DNA of 64,000 nt from Arcanobacterium pinnipediorum (GCF_023973165.1 NZ_CP099547.1:620001-684000); one strand, 5' to 3'; positions 1 through 8,606 are shown, numbered from the stretch's first letter. Translations and numbers: made by a program. Notes: a model not told the origin generated them from the letters alone.

Positions 1-1
1 T

Positions 2-58
2 CAATACGAGATGAAACGAATTATGGCCATGAAGGGAAAGGGTGGCGGAGGTAAATGA
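2..58 (+). CDS. 3' end of an unidentified protein gene, cut by the window start
   Basis: Reading from base 2 gives an open frame that ends at a TGA at 56-58. Its last residues are met-rich and then Gly/Lys-rich (KGKGGGGK). A basic low-complexity tail like this occurs at the end of many actinobacterial proteins and does not identify the family. The frame stops 28 bases before the convergent tRNA-Gly gene. With only 18 codons visible, it could also be a chance open frame. Confidence 0.3.
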   Translation, partial: QYEMKRIMAMKGKGGGGK

Positions 59-86
59 ATGTGGATGCGGGGGATGATATGAAAAG

Positions 87-157
87 AGCGAGTGACGAGA
101 ATCGAACTCGCGTCATCTGCTTGGAAGGCAGAGGCTTTACCATTAAGCTACACTCGC
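87..157 (-). tRNA. tRNA-Gly (anticodon TCC)
   Basis: On the minus strand the sequence folds as a 71-nt cloverleaf. The 7-bp acceptor stem is GCGAGTG/CACTCGC with discriminator T at base 87. The D-arm begins TAGCTTAATGGTA, the anticodon loop CTTCCAA carries TCC, and the T-loop is GTTCGATTC. No CCA is encoded. The gene faces the opposite way from the tRNA-Pro about 140 bases downstream, so the two are transcribed separately. Confidence 0.93.
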
Positions 158-295
158 TTGCCAGTCGAAACTGACTAAATGACTATAGCAAGACGAGGAG
201 CAAAAGTGCAAAATTAATTCAGCGAACGTGATCTGAGACTCAAGTTTTGAATCAATTATGAATTTCCTACAAACTGTTTTAAAGTTTTTAGAGCA

Positions 296-372
296 CGGGA
301 TATAGCGCAGGTTGGTAGCGCGTCCGCTTTGGGAGCGGAAGGTCGTGGGTTCAAATCCCGCTATCCCGACCA
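296..372 (+). tRNA. tRNA-Pro (anticodon TGG)
   Basis: A complete cloverleaf is visible: acceptor stem CGGGATA/TATCCCG, anticodon stem CCGCT/AGCGG with loop TTTGGGA (anticodon TGG), T-arm GTGGG-TTCAAAT-CCCGC, and discriminator A at 369. CCA is encoded at 370-372, unlike in the neighbouring tRNA-Gly. A strong hairpin with a T-run follows four bases later. Confidence 0.95.
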
Positions 373-376
373 TCGA

Positions 377-416
377 AATCCCCTGAGATATGTTCGAATA
401 TCTCAGGGGATTTTTT
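377..416 (+). terminator. Rho-independent terminator of tRNA-Pro
   Basis: A 15-bp stem (AATCCCCTGAGATAT paired with ATATCTCAGGGGATT) with a 6-base loop is followed by TTTTTT at 411-416. It lies directly behind the tRNA-Pro 3' end. Confidence 0.9.
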
Positions 417-752
417 CGGAATCGACTCATAGTCTCACGGGCATCTGGAAAAAGATTTACCCGTATAGAGACCTATCGCGCCGTATTCCCGGCTCTTCGC
501 GTTTTGGTGGGGTGTGGAGATGTAGAAGTGGTGAAGGTAGTTCATGCTTAGAGTGTGAATCAAAAACTTGAACGTACCTTCACCGCTTATGATCCTACCG
601 TAATTCTTGCTCGGCTTGTGAGTTTGAAAGATATTCGTGTTGTGGTCTCAGCATCGCGTGTGTTGCGTGAATCTTCGATGTGTTCTGGAACCATGGACTA
701 GCTATCCCATACCAGGTAAACAGACACGTATGCCGATCTTATCAACAAACCC

Positions 753-816
753 CAGCTTACCTACCAGCTAATCCATCTAAACTTCAGCTTGCCTACCAGC
801 TAATCAATCCAAAATG
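753..816. repeat. 32-bp tandem duplication
   Basis: Two head-to-tail units, 753-784 and 785-816, both begin CAGCTTRCCTACCAGCTAAT and differ at only a few positions. A third, truncated copy (CAGCTCATCAACAAG) starts at 817. No gene overlaps it, and its function is unknown. Confidence 0.7.
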
Positions 817-971
817 CAGCTCATCAACAAGCGAATCTGCTCAAATCCCACACTAGTTCTCTTACACTTCATCCACACACCACACTTCTATCGGCCGTCA
901 CCCGCTGTAATCCCACTCCATCTACTATCCAGCCCCCTCTTCCAGCCCGGATAAGACCATAACGTGTTACG

Positions 972-1034
972 AAACCGGGGAATACGGGGCGATAGGGTCG
1001 TATATGGGGACATCTCCCCGTATTCCCCGGTTTT
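972..1034. repeat. Palindromic element, copy 1 (18-bp perfect arms)
   Basis: The arms AAACCGGGGAATACGGGG (972-989) and CCCCGTATTCCCCGGTTT (1017-1034) are exact reverse complements around a 27-base loop. A diverged relative with the same AAACCGGGGTAT start lies at 3090-3151, on the other side of tig. The outer arm ends in TTTT, so the element could act as a terminator as well as being a dispersed repeat. Confidence 0.75.
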
Positions 1035-1354
1035 AAAACATGTTCTGAGCGGGCGGTGGGCAATCAGGGCGGTTTGAGATAGTTGGAAGGATTTTTATGC
1101 GCATTGATACAGTTGGGGGAGATTGTCGTATCGAATCTTCTAGATGCCGTTAGGCAAAACCTGTGTCTACATTCATTGCCGCTTAATGCAGACCAAACCC
1201 CTTATGTGTTTTAGAATAGGACGGTATGCGCAAACGCAACGCGCCGATCCGGTGTTGTTATGTAAAAGCAAAAGCATTGCGCCTCTGACAGATGTTCACC
1301 CAACAGTGAACCCAATGGGCTACGGCCCCCGAATACGTGAGTGGAGAAATCCCA

Positions 1355-2881
1355 GTGAAGAATTCCGTTGAGTACCTCAGCGAGACCCGCGCCAAGTTAA
1401 ACGTCGAAATCTCAGCCGAAGAATTTGGCCCAGATTACGAAAAGGCTGCGAAGACTCTCGCCAAGCAGGTCAATATCCCAGGCTTCCGCCCAGGTCATGC
1501 CCCACGTCGCATCTTAGAAGCGAAGATCGGCAAAGGCTATATTATCGAGCAAGCCATCAACGATAGCATGGACAAATTCTATCAGCAGGCAGTAGCCGAA
1601 GCTGATCTGTACCCGATGTCGCGCCCAGAAATCGCCATTGATGAAGTCCCTGAAATGAAGGGAAAGGACGATAAGACCGCCCTGAAGTTCACCGTTGAAG
1701 TTGATGTGCGCCCGGAAATCATCCTCGCTGATCCGGCAACTTTAACCGTGAAGGTTTCCGGCTTGGAAGTCTCTGATGATGATGTCACCGCCGAGCTCGA
1801 TGCACTTCGCGAGCGTTTTGCAACTTTGACCAACGTTGAGCGCGCCGCGCAAAAGGGCGATCATGTCAATATTGACATGGTTGCTACCATTGACGGTCAA
1901 GAGATTGATGACGTCTCCGGCGTTTCCTACAAGATCGGTGATGGCAATATGCTTCAAGGTCAGGATGAAGCCCTGACCGGCGCAAAGGCAGGCGACGAAG
2001 TCGAATTCACTGCTGAGCTTATGGGTGGCGCACACGAGGGTGAAGACGCCAACGTTAAGATTACCGTCAACTCCGTTAAGGAAGCAGAACTCCCCGAAGC
2101 CGATGATGATTTCGCCCAGCTTGCATCTGAGTTTGATACTATCGCTGAACTTAAGGAAGACTTGCGCACTAAGGCTGCTAAGGCTAAGGGTGATGAAGTA
2201 ATTGCTGAGGGTACCCAAAAGCTCTCTGATGCTCTTCTCGATGCAGTAGAGTTCCCACTTCCACAGTCAGTGGTTGAAGAGGAAATCAAGAACCACCTCG
2301 AGCGTGAGGGCAAGGAAGAAAACGATGCACATGGCGAAGAGATTCGCGGTGAAATCGAAGAAGGCTTGCGTACTCAGCTTCTTCTCGATGCTTACGCCAA
2401 GGCATTCAACGTCGATGTAGCACAAGAAGAGCTCATTGAATTCCTTATCTCTCAAGCTCAGATGTATGGTATGGATCCAAACCAGTTCATCCAGGCTGCT
2501 GCTCAGACCAACCAGATCGGTGCATTTGCCGGTGAAATTGCCCGAAACAAGGCGCTCATTGCCGCATTGCGTTTGGCGAAGGTTGAAGATGAAAACGGTA
2601 ACGCTGTTGATGTCAATGCTATTCTCGGTGATGCACCTGAAGGCGAGACCGTTCCAGATTTCTCTGCTCAAGAGAAAAAGGTCAAAGTAACGGCCAAGGC
2701 AGAGAAGAAGGCTGAGAAGGCTGACAAGGCTGAAGCTCCAGCTGGTGATTTCGATCCATCGGCTCACAAGGTTGACGAAGTTGTCGCCTACCTTGAGAGT
2801 GCTGATGAAGCTGAGAAGGTACGTGTTTTGGAAGCTGAAAAGGCTGGTAAAGCGCGTAAGACCATCATGGCGCTTGCCTGA
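1355..2881 (+). CDS. tig: Trigger factor, ribosome-bound chaperone and peptidyl-prolyl isomerase
   Basis: Trigger factor docks at the ribosomal exit tunnel and shields nascent chains. The ribosome-binding signature GFRPGHAPRR lies near residue 45. The FKBP-type PPIase domain follows (about 150-245), then the helical chaperone domain to about residue 430. GTG at 1355 is chosen because GGAGA (1343-1347) sits 7 bases upstream; the upstream in-frame GTG at 1337 would put that site inside the gene. The 508-aa product is longer than typical trigger factor (about 430-450 aa). It carries a Lys/Ala/Glu-rich linker and a last block (VDEVVAYLESADEAE, then EKAGKARK) that resembles the small helical C-terminal domains of actinobacterial trigger factors and some phage proteins. 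A strong terminator follows. Confidence 0.97.
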   Translation: MKNSVEYLSETRAKLNVEISAEEFGPDYEKAAKTLAKQVNIPGFRPGHAPRRILEAKIGKGYIIEQAINDSMDKFYQQAVAEADLYPMSRPEIAIDEVPEMKGKDDKTALKFTVEVDVRPEIILADPATLTVKVSGLEVSDDDVTAELDALRERFATLTNVERAAQKGDHVNIDMVATIDGQEIDDVSGVSYKIGDGNMLQGQDEALTGAKAGDEVEFTAELMGGAHEGEDANVKITVNSVKEAELPEADDDFAQLASEFDTIAELKEDLRTKAAKAKGDEVIAEGTQKLSDALLDAVEFPLPQSVVEEEIKNHLEREGKEENDAHGEEIRGEIEEGLRTQLLLDAYAKAFNVDVAQEELIEFLISQAQMYGMDPNQFIQAAAQTNQIGAFAGEIARNKALIAALRLAKVEDENGNAVDVNAILGDAPEGETVPDFSAQEKKVKVTAKAEKKAEKADKAEAPAGDFDPSAHKVDEVVAYLESADEAEKVRVLEAEKAGKARKTIMALA

Positions 2882-2974
2882 TTACTATCGTCTTGGATCT
2901 CTAGTGTGCGCCAGTTGCGATGAAGGTCGAATCCAATCGATCGTGACTTAGGTGATTCTAGTAGTCCAGAGTTT

Positions 2975-3010
2975 CAAAAAAGAGGAGCCACTATGTGGCT
3001 CCTCTTTTTT
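2975..3010 (+). terminator. Rho-independent terminator of tig
   Basis: The stem AAAAAAGAGGAGCCAC / GTGGCTCCTCTTTTTT has a short loop and ends in a six-T run, about 95 bases after the tig stop. The A-run on the left arm would let it work in both directions. Confidence 0.9.
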
Positions 3011-3089
3011 GGTGCACTTTTCATGCCGAAAGTAGCCAAAATCTAGAATGTCTGCAATGTAAGTGCTCTTAAGGCATCGAAACGTCTGG

Positions 3090-3151
3090 AAACCGGGGTA
3101 TATGGGCAGATGTCATTGAATAAAGGGCTATCTCCCCAAATACCCCGGTTT
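3090..3151. repeat. Palindromic element, copy 2
   Basis: AAACCGGGGTATATGGG (3090-3106) pairs with CCCAAATACCCCGGTTT (3135-3151) with one mismatch, around a 28-base loop. It shares the arm start and overall size of the element at 972-1034. Together with that copy it brackets tig. Confidence 0.65.
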
Positions 3152-3191
3152 TGTCCCTAAATTACCGTACTCAATGTAGATCCCGATTCTT

Positions 3192-3238
3192 AAGTGATCC
3201 GAGGTCATAATTTTCGTAAGTGGTTCAAGGTCATAATT
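3192..3238. repeat. 21-bp direct repeat upstream of clpP1
   Basis: AAGTGATCCGAGGTCATAATT (3192-3212) and AAGTGGTTCAAGGTCATAATT (3218-3238) match at all but three positions and start 26 bases apart. They could be paired binding sites or leftover ends of a mobile element. They lie about 240 bases before the clpP1 start. Confidence 0.6.
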
Positions 3239-3259
3239 AAAGGGTAAATCTCAATCTTG

Positions 3260-3277
3260 CCCACGCCACTAGCGAAC
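3260..3277 (+). promoter_or_regulatory. Candidate ClgR-type operator upstream of clpP1P2
   Basis: The sequence ACGCCACTAGCGAAC has the CGC-N5-GCG core with A/T-rich flanks known for ClgR, the actinobacterial activator of clp genes. At least one position of the recalled consensus does not fit. TATA-rich sequence right after it (3279-3292) could hold the -10. The assignment is inference from position and motif only. Confidence 0.4.
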
Positions 3278-3473
3278 GTATATAGGTATAACACGACAAA
3301 CAAGGTACTCTCATATATGGAACGTGTAGTACCTCAACAAACTCGCTCGCCTCGCATGAGTGGCGGCCATGTGAAAACATGCTATCTGCTCATACGGAGA
3401 AGAAGTAGCGAGAGAATGTGCGGTTCCTACATTTACGAAACTTATGGCATCGTGCCACAACGAAGGAGAATAC

Positions 3474-4115
3474 GTGACTACTACGCCACAGCTCGCCGGA
3501 AGTTCATCAAATAACCTCGGACTCGGTGATTCAATCTACAATCGTCTTCTCAAAGAGCGCATCATTTGGCTCGGAGATCAGGTCAAAGATGAAAACGCAA
3601 ACATGATCTGTGCCCAGCTTCTTCTCCTTGCTGCAGAAGATCCAGATAAGGATATTTACCTCTACATCAATTCCCCAGGTGGATCGGTCACAGCAGGTAT
3701 GGCAATCTTTGACACCATGCAATACATTAAGCCAGATGTGGCAACTGTAGGAATGGGACTAGCAGCCTCAATGGGGCAGTTCTTATTAACTGCGGGCGCA
3801 AAGGGCAAGCGCTACATTACGCCACATACACGTGTGCTCATGCACCAACCGTTAGGTGGCGCAGGTGGTACTGCGACTGAGATTCGTATCAATGCTGACT
3901 TAATTTTGCAGATGAAGCAAGAGCTTTCGGAACTCAACGCTAAGCACACTGGCAAGAGCGTTGAGCAGATTCTCATTGATTCCGATCGTGACCACTGGTT
4001 CACCGCTCGAGAAGCACTTGAGTATGGCTTTGTTGACCATATTATTGAAGACTCATCAGCTGTTGTGGGTGGTGGCGGAGTCGACCGTGGCTCTGCAGAA
4101 CTAGGCGAAAACTGA
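3474..4115 (+). CDS. clpP1: ATP-dependent Clp protease proteolytic subunit ClpP1
   Basis: This serine protease subunit forms the Clp barrel together with the ClpP encoded next door and is fed by ClpX or ClpC. With GTG 3474 as start, the catalytic triad is Ser99 (GLAASMGQ), His124 (LMHQP) and Asp173 (SDRDHWF). The oligomer-forming region between them is intact. AAGGAG at 3463-3468 supports this start. The 213-aa length is normal for the family. The gene lies 14 bases before clpP2 and is surely co-transcribed with it. In actinobacteria both subunits are needed for the active, essential protease. A candidate ClgR box precedes the pair. Confidence 0.96.
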   Translation: MTTTPQLAGSSSNNLGLGDSIYNRLLKERIIWLGDQVKDENANMICAQLLLLAAEDPDKDIYLYINSPGGSVTAGMAIFDTMQYIKPDVATVGMGLAASMGQFLLTAGAKGKRYITPHTRVLMHQPLGGAGGTATEIRINADLILQMKQELSELNAKHTGKSVEQILIDSDRDHWFTAREALEYGFVDHIIEDSSAVVGGGGVDRGSAELGEN

Positions 4116-4129
4116 GGAAGGAGACGCAA

Positions 4130-4837
4130 ATGATGAACGCAATGAACCCGAATCAGATGCCAATGATGGGGGCTGGAATGCAGGGAATGATGCCCGGTGG
4201 TACCGCACCTCAAATGCCATCAAACCGATACATTTTGCCGAACTTCGAAGAGCGTACGCCTTATGGCTACAAGCGCCAAGATCCTTACGCCAAGCTTTTC
4301 GAAGACCGCATCGTTTTCCTTGGCGTTCAAGTTGATGATGCCTCCGCAGATGATGTTATGGCACAGTTGCTCGTCTTAGAGTCAATTGATCCAGAATCAC
4401 CCATCACGATGTACATCAACTCTCCGGGTGGCTCACTTACTGCACTCACTGCAATTTATGACACCATGCAGTACATCAAGCCACAAATCCAGACCGTGTG
4501 CTTGGGACAAGCCGCATCGGCTGCTGCAGTTCTGCTCGCTGCAGGTGCGCCTGGTCGCCGGTTAGCGTTGCCAAATGCCCGTGTGCTCATTCATCAGCCA
4601 GCTATGGAAGGTATGCAAGGACAAGCCTCCGATATCGCCATTGTTGCAGATGAAATTGACCGTATGAGTGACTGGCTAATCGATACCCTTGCCGCTCATT
4701 CCGGCAAGGATCGCGAAATCATCAAGAAGGATATCGCACGCGATAAGATTCTTACCGCGCAACAGGCTAAAGAATACGGCCTAGTCGATCAGGTTTTGAC
4801 ATCGCGTAAAGCTGTTTCCCCACAAGTTGGAAAGTAA
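4130..4837 (+). CDS. clpP2: ATP-dependent Clp protease proteolytic subunit ClpP2
   Basis: This is the second ClpP of the mixed ClpP1P2 barrel. The triad is Ser130 (GQAASAAA), His155 (LIHQP) and Asp205 (ARDKILTA). The N-terminal 30 residues are very rich in Met, Gly and Pro and precede the usual ClpP2 start; such propeptides are normally removed when the barrel matures. A strong GAAGGAG lies upstream, and ATG 4130 and ATG 4133 are equally possible starts. A long hairpin follows the gene, so clpP1P2 and clpX are probably separate transcripts. Confidence 0.96.
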   Translation: MMNAMNPNQMPMMGAGMQGMMPGGTAPQMPSNRYILPNFEERTPYGYKRQDPYAKLFEDRIVFLGVQVDDASADDVMAQLLVLESIDPESPITMYINSPGGSLTALTAIYDTMQYIKPQIQTVCLGQAASAAAVLLAAGAPGRRLALPNARVLIHQPAMEGMQGQASDIAIVADEIDRMSDWLIDTLAAHSGKDREIIKKDIARDKILTAQQAKEYGLVDQVLTSRKAVSPQVGK

Positions 4838-4882
4838 CAGATCAGCGAAATACTTGTAGGACGTAATAATCGTTCTATCATC

Positions 4883-4923
4883 GGTGGAGTCAAACGTGAC
4901 GTTTGACTCCACCGTAACCTTTT
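4883..4923 (+). terminator. Terminator after clpP2
   Basis: GGTGGAGTCAAACGT and ACGTTTGACTCCACC form a near-perfect 15-bp palindrome with almost no spacer, followed by CCTTTT. The T-run is short, so termination may be incomplete. Confidence 0.7.
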
Positions 4924-5134
4924 CGGGCCACATGCGGACTTAACTTATCGCAACGTGCAGATCTACGTGCGTGCTTGACTTATGGTGACGGGCGAGCTTA
5001 CTTATTGCCACGGTAGTGCGACGCCGAGCACGGCAAACGTGAAGCTATACACGCCCAGAGACGAAGAACTTCACACTGGCACAAATATAGTGTGGAATAG
5101 AGACAGAAGAAAATCTCAACGAACGGAGACTTAC

Positions 5135-6409
5135 GTGACACGGACCGCCGATGCGGCAGACGCACTCAAGTGTTCTTTCTGCCAAAAGAGTCAGCGTCAG
5201 GTACGCAAACTGATCACCGGTTCAGGTGTCTATATCTGTAACGAATGCATCGAGTTATGTAACGAGATTATTGAAGAGGAATTTGGCAGTGATGCCCAGC
5301 CTCATGAAGAAAAAGAGCTTCCTAAACCTGCTGAAATTTTTGAGTTTCTTAATCAATACGTTGTTGGGCAAGAACGAGCCAAGCGCACTCTTGCCGTTGC
5401 TGTGTATAACCATTACAAGCGGATCCAATCCCAACAGGGTGCCTCGTCGCTTAAAAACAAGCAAGATGGCGACGAAATCGAAATCGGCAAGTCCAATATC
5501 TTACTCATGGGGCCAACTGGAACAGGGAAAACCTACCTCGCTCAATCGTTAGCGAAAATGCTTGATGTGCCGTTTGCTATTGCAGACGCTACGGCTTTAA
5601 CCGAAGCCGGGTATGTTGGCGAGGACGTAGAAAATATCTTGCTCAAACTTATTCAGGCAGCTGGTGATGATATCGAGCGTGCCCAACGCGGAATCATCTA
5701 CATCGACGAAATCGACAAGATTTCCCGCAAATCAGAAAATCCATCGATTACTCGCGATGTTTCAGGTGAGGGCGTCCAGCAAGCACTGCTTAAGATCATC
5801 GAAGGCACTGTAGCTTCGGTGCCACCGCAAGGCGGGCGCAAGCATCCTCAACAAGAGTTCATCGAGATAGATACCTCGAATGTGCTCTTCATTCTCGCCG
5901 GTGCGTTTGCCGGAATGGAAGATATCGTTACCTCTCGCACTGGCCGGCGTGGGATTGGCTTTGGTGCACAGCTGCACGAGGGCGATCGTGGCGCTGAAGT
6001 CTTTAGCGAAGTCACTCCAGAAGATCTCCACAAATTCGGTATCATTCCAGAACTAATTGGCCGGTTGCCGATTATTACGAATGTCGAAGAACTCAAAGTT
6101 GATGACTTGGTTGAAATCCTGACGACGCCGAAGAATGCACTTGTTAAGCAATACCAAAAGATGTTTGACCTCGATGGCGTAACGCTTGACTTAACTGATG
6201 ATGCCTTGCGTGCGATAGCAGAAGAAGCAATTGAGCGTGGCACAGGCGCTCGCGGTCTGCGCTCTATTTTGGAGAATTTGTTGCGTGAATTGATGTTTGA
6301 CATTCCTTCGCGCGACGACGTCGAGCGCGCAATTATCGACGCTGATGTTGTTGCTGGTAAAGCCGAGCCAAGACTAGTATTGCGCGGAGCCGAACACCAA
6401 AGCGCCTAG
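5135..6409 (+). CDS. clpX: ClpX, AAA+ unfoldase of the Clp protease
   Basis: ClpX unfolds tagged substrates and threads them into ClpP. The N-terminal zinc-binding domain has Cys13, Cys16, Cys35 and Cys38 (CSFC...CNEC). Walker A GPTGTGKT is at 126-133, Walker B is IIYIDEID, the ClpP-docking loop reads IGFGA, and sensor 2 is in GARGLRS. GTG 5135 is chosen because GGAG sits 6 bases upstream and the zinc domain begins at once; a longer frame to 4982 has no homology-like content. TATAGT at 5086-5091 is a plausible -10. The 424-aa length is typical. It is transcribed from its own promoter about 300 bases after clpP2. Confidence 0.97.
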   Translation: MTRTADAADALKCSFCQKSQRQVRKLITGSGVYICNECIELCNEIIEEEFGSDAQPHEEKELPKPAEIFEFLNQYVVGQERAKRTLAVAVYNHYKRIQSQQGASSLKNKQDGDEIEIGKSNILLMGPTGTGKTYLAQSLAKMLDVPFAIADATALTEAGYVGEDVENILLKLIQAAGDDIERAQRGIIYIDEIDKISRKSENPSITRDVSGEGVQQALLKIIEGTVASVPPQGGRKHPQQEFIEIDTSNVLFILAGAFAGMEDIVTSRTGRRGIGFGAQLHEGDRGAEVFSEVTPEDLHKFGIIPELIGRLPIITNVEELKVDDLVEILTTPKNALVKQYQKMFDLDGVTLDLTDDALRAIAEEAIERGTGARGLRSILENLLRELMFDIPSRDDVERAIIDADVVAGKAEPRLVLRGAEHQSA

Positions 6410-6464
6410 CCAAGCGCCGGTAGACCAAACCCAACACACGCTGTAGCTAGAAATAAATAAAGGC

Positions 6465-6557
6465 GAGTTTTACATAAGAGTTAGACTTTTACGTAAGAGG
6501 CGAGTTTTACATAAGAGGTAGAGTTTTACATAAGAAGTAGAGTTTTACATCAAAGTA
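6465..6557. repeat. Five tandem copies of a 19-bp unit behind clpX
   Basis: Units beginning GAGTTTTACATAAGAGGTA or a close variant start at 6465, 6484, 6502, 6521 and 6540. Units 2 and 5 are the most diverged. The array lies in the convergent clpX/acyl-CoA synthetase gap and runs into the terminator hairpin. Copy number may vary between strains. Confidence 0.8.
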
Positions 6558-6590
6558 GGTGGGGCAGTTCAATGAACTGCCCCACCTACT
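6554..6590. terminator. Bidirectional hairpin between convergent clpX and the acyl-CoA synthetase gene
   Basis: AGTAGGTGGGGCAGTTC (6554-6570) and its exact reverse complement (6574-6590) surround a 3-base loop. There is no long T-run on either strand. The position between two convergent genes and the 17-bp stem still argue for a terminator. Confidence 0.7.
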
Positions 6591-6601
6591 ACATGCAGAA
6601 A

Positions 6602-8428
6602 CTATTCACCATAGATTTCGCGGACCTTATCGGCAAACCCTTCTAAGACAACATTGCGGCGCACTTTTAATGAAGGTGTGAGGTAGCCATTTTCCACCGT
6701 AAAATCAGTAGGCAAAATCGTAAACTTACGAATCGACTCAGCCCGGGAGACTTTTTCATTAACTCGCTTAACTGCGCGGTCAATAGCAGCTAGAATCTGT
6801 GGATCCTTCACCGCTTCGGCAACCGTCATCGGCGGAAGTTCGTGGTTAATTAACCACTGTGGTAGCGCTTCGGCATCGAGAGTGACTAGGGCAGCCACAA
6901 ATGGTTTTTGGTCTCCAACAACAACGACCTGGGAGATAATCGGGTGGGAACGCAACCGATCCTCAAGGGCGGCAGGTGCCACGTTTTTCCCACCAGCAGT
7001 AACGATGAGCTCTTTCTTTCGCCCTGTTATCCACAAGAAATCGTCGTCGTCAAGTTGACCAATATCTCCGGTTCGGAACCAGCCGTCCTCAGTAAAGGCT
7101 GCCTGAGTAGCTTCAGGGTTATTATGATAGCCACGGAAGACGTGGTCACCTTTAACAAGGATTTCACCATCATCAGCAATTTTGACGTAGCACCCCGGAT
7201 AAGCCGGACCAACTGAACCCACATGTATATTATTCGAACGGTTCACAGTGGTTGGAGCAGATGTTTCGGTTAGGCCATAACCTTCCAAAACGGTAAGCCC
7301 TACGCCGCGGAAAAATGAACCTAGACGTTCGCCGAGAGGTGCGCCGCCAGAGACGGCCCAACGGAGTTTTCCGCCGGTGATCTCACGCAACTTTGCGTAA
7401 ACGAGTTTATCTCCCAACCGATGCTGTGCGGTAAGTTTCGCAGAAGGCCCTTCTTCGGTGTCCAGTGCTCGCGAATAGTTAATCGCCACTTTGGCAAACG
7501 TGCGAAACATTCGCAGTTTCAATCCTTTGCCAGCTTTCGCATCAGCAGAATTGTAGATCTTTTCGAAAATCCGTGGCACTGCCAAAATGAAAGTTGGCTT
7601 AAATGACTGCATATCTGCCACCAGATTCTTCGTATCGCAATATCCCACAGTGGCGTTGCCAATCATGGCAACAATATTGATAAAACGAGCAAAGACGTGG
7701 GCCTGCGGCAGGAATAGGAGCGTACGTGAGCCCTTGTAGGAGATGACGTTGATCAGCCCTTCATCTGCCGGACCGTTGAGCGAGACATGTAGGACATTGC
7801 GGTGGGTGAGCTCTGCTCCCTTGGGACGCCCGGTGGTGCCCGAAGTGTAAATAATGGTCCACAGATCATCGGCGCGCAGTGCGTCGATTCGTTCATCGAT
7901 GATGTGATCGTCTTGTATTCGTCCGTGCGCTGCAATTTTGCTTTGGGCGTTGTCGCTGATAACAAAGATATTTTCAAAGTGATCGTATTTGTCGAGAATA
8001 GGAGCGACGATATTGTGCATTCCCTGATCTTCAACAATGGCAAATCGGATTTTAGCATCGCTAATAATCCATTCGGCCTGGGCGGTAGATGAGGTTTCGT
8101 AGATAGGGATGGCGTGTGCGCCGGCGAACTGGATGGCGAAATCGAAAAGGGTCCATTCGTAGGAGGTATGGGCCATGATAGCGATATGGTCACCGGGTTG
8201 GACGCCCAATCCGATAAAACCACGGGCTAGTTCTCGGACTTCGTCGATGAGTTGATGCCAGGTGACAGGTACCCAAGTGTTACCAAGATTTGATTTACGT
8301 TCAATGACGACGTGTTTTGATCGTTCTTCACCGTAGCGACGGATTGTTGCTGGCACGGTCATTTTGTCTTCTATTTTGACGAGACCGGGAATGAACGCTA
8401 CGCCTTCGTCTTCAATATATTTACTCAC
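6602..8428 (-). CDS. Long-chain acyl-CoA synthetase (AMP-forming)
   Basis: The enzyme activates fatty acids to acyl-CoA via acyl-AMP for degradation or lipid synthesis. The AMP-binding motif YTSGTTGRPKG is at 194-204. GYGLTET and GWFRTGDIG, the hallmarks of the adenylate-forming family, follow, with a C-terminal lid domain to residue 608. It is closest in style to the FadD15/AAE type of actinobacteria. GTG 8428 is chosen because AGGAGG lies directly upstream. valS lies upstream on the same strand, but a hairpin between them suggests separate transcription. Substrate chain length cannot be read from the sequence. Confidence 0.9.
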   Translation of the reverse strand: MSKYIEDEGVAFIPGLVKIEDKMTVPATIRRYGEERSKHVVIERKSNLGNTWVPVTWHQLIDEVRELARGFIGLGVQPGDHIAIMAHTSYEWTLFDFAIQFAGAHAIPIYETSSTAQAEWIISDAKIRFAIVEDQGMHNIVAPILDKYDHFENIFVISDNAQSKIAAHGRIQDDHIIDERIDALRADDLWTIIYTSGTTGRPKGAELTHRNVLHVSLNGPADEGLINVISYKGSRTLLFLPQAHVFARFINIVAMIGNATVGYCDTKNLVADMQSFKPTFILAVPRIFEKIYNSADAKAGKGLKLRMFRTFAKVAINYSRALDTEEGPSAKLTAQHRLGDKLVYAKLREITGGKLRWAVSGGAPLGERLGSFFRGVGLTVLEGYGLTETSAPTTVNRSNNIHVGSVGPAYPGCYVKIADDGEILVKGDHVFRGYHNNPEATQAAFTEDGWFRTGDIGQLDDDDFLWITGRKKELIVTAGGKNVAPAALEDRLRSHPIISQVVVVGDQKPFVAALVTLDAEALPQWLINHELPPMTVAEAVKDPQILAAIDRAVKRVNEKVSRAESIRKFTILPTDFTVENGYLTPSLKVRRNVVLEGFADKVREIYGE

Positions 8429-8553
8429 GGAGGTCCTCCTAGGAAAGTTTATCGTTTCCTACGATACCGTAAGTTATGAGTTTGTGGGTGATTTTTGCCG
8501 TGTGACTTTTCCGCCAATGAAGACTTAAAAGTTTGGGTAGGCATGTACGACGA

Positions 8554-8591
8554 CGGAGGTGGGGTTGGCTACAACGCGAACCCCACCTCCG
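8554..8591 (-). terminator. Hairpin terminator after valS
   Basis: A perfect 13-bp stem, CGGAGGTGGGGTT with AACCCCACCTCCG, around a 12-base loop, lies 15 bases beyond the valS stop on the minus strand. No T-run follows, so termination is likely but not certain. Confidence 0.6.
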
Positions 8592-8606
8592 AATAATTGC
8601 CGAAAA

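Larger units (their letters stand above)
420..1342. other. Long non-coding stretch before tig, with repeats and a possible gene remnant
   Basis: About 920 bases contain no convincing intact gene. From about 540 to 700 one plus-strand frame reads like ordinary protein (TAYDPTVILARLVSLKDIRVV) but is closed by stops on both sides, so it may be a decayed gene fragment of unknown origin. The stretch also holds a 32-bp tandem duplication at 753-816 and a perfect hairpin at 972-1034. The tig promoter probably lies within the last 200 bases, but I see no clear -10/-35 pair. Confidence 0.6.

Noticed and set aside
143..430. Minus-strand frame covering both tRNA genes
   Set aside because: It runs through the tRNA-Pro gene and its terminator and has no protein-like composition.
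753..816. 32-bp tandem repeat considered as a CRISPR array
   Set aside because: There are only two full units, head to tail without spacers, and no cas genes in the window.
1742..2767. Long minus-strand frames opposite tig
   Set aside because: They mirror the codon pattern of tig; no ribosome-binding sites or domains.
4982..5134. 51-codon N-terminal extension of ClpX
   Set aside because: No ribosome-binding site at its start and no ClpX-like content; GTG 5135 with GGAG fits the family N-terminus.
6465..6557. Five short repeats considered as a CRISPR array
   Set aside because: Units are contiguous with no unique spacers.
8429..8606. T-box or other riboswitch near valS or the acyl-CoA synthetase gene
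   Set aside because: No T-box core sequence is present; only a plain hairpin is seen.
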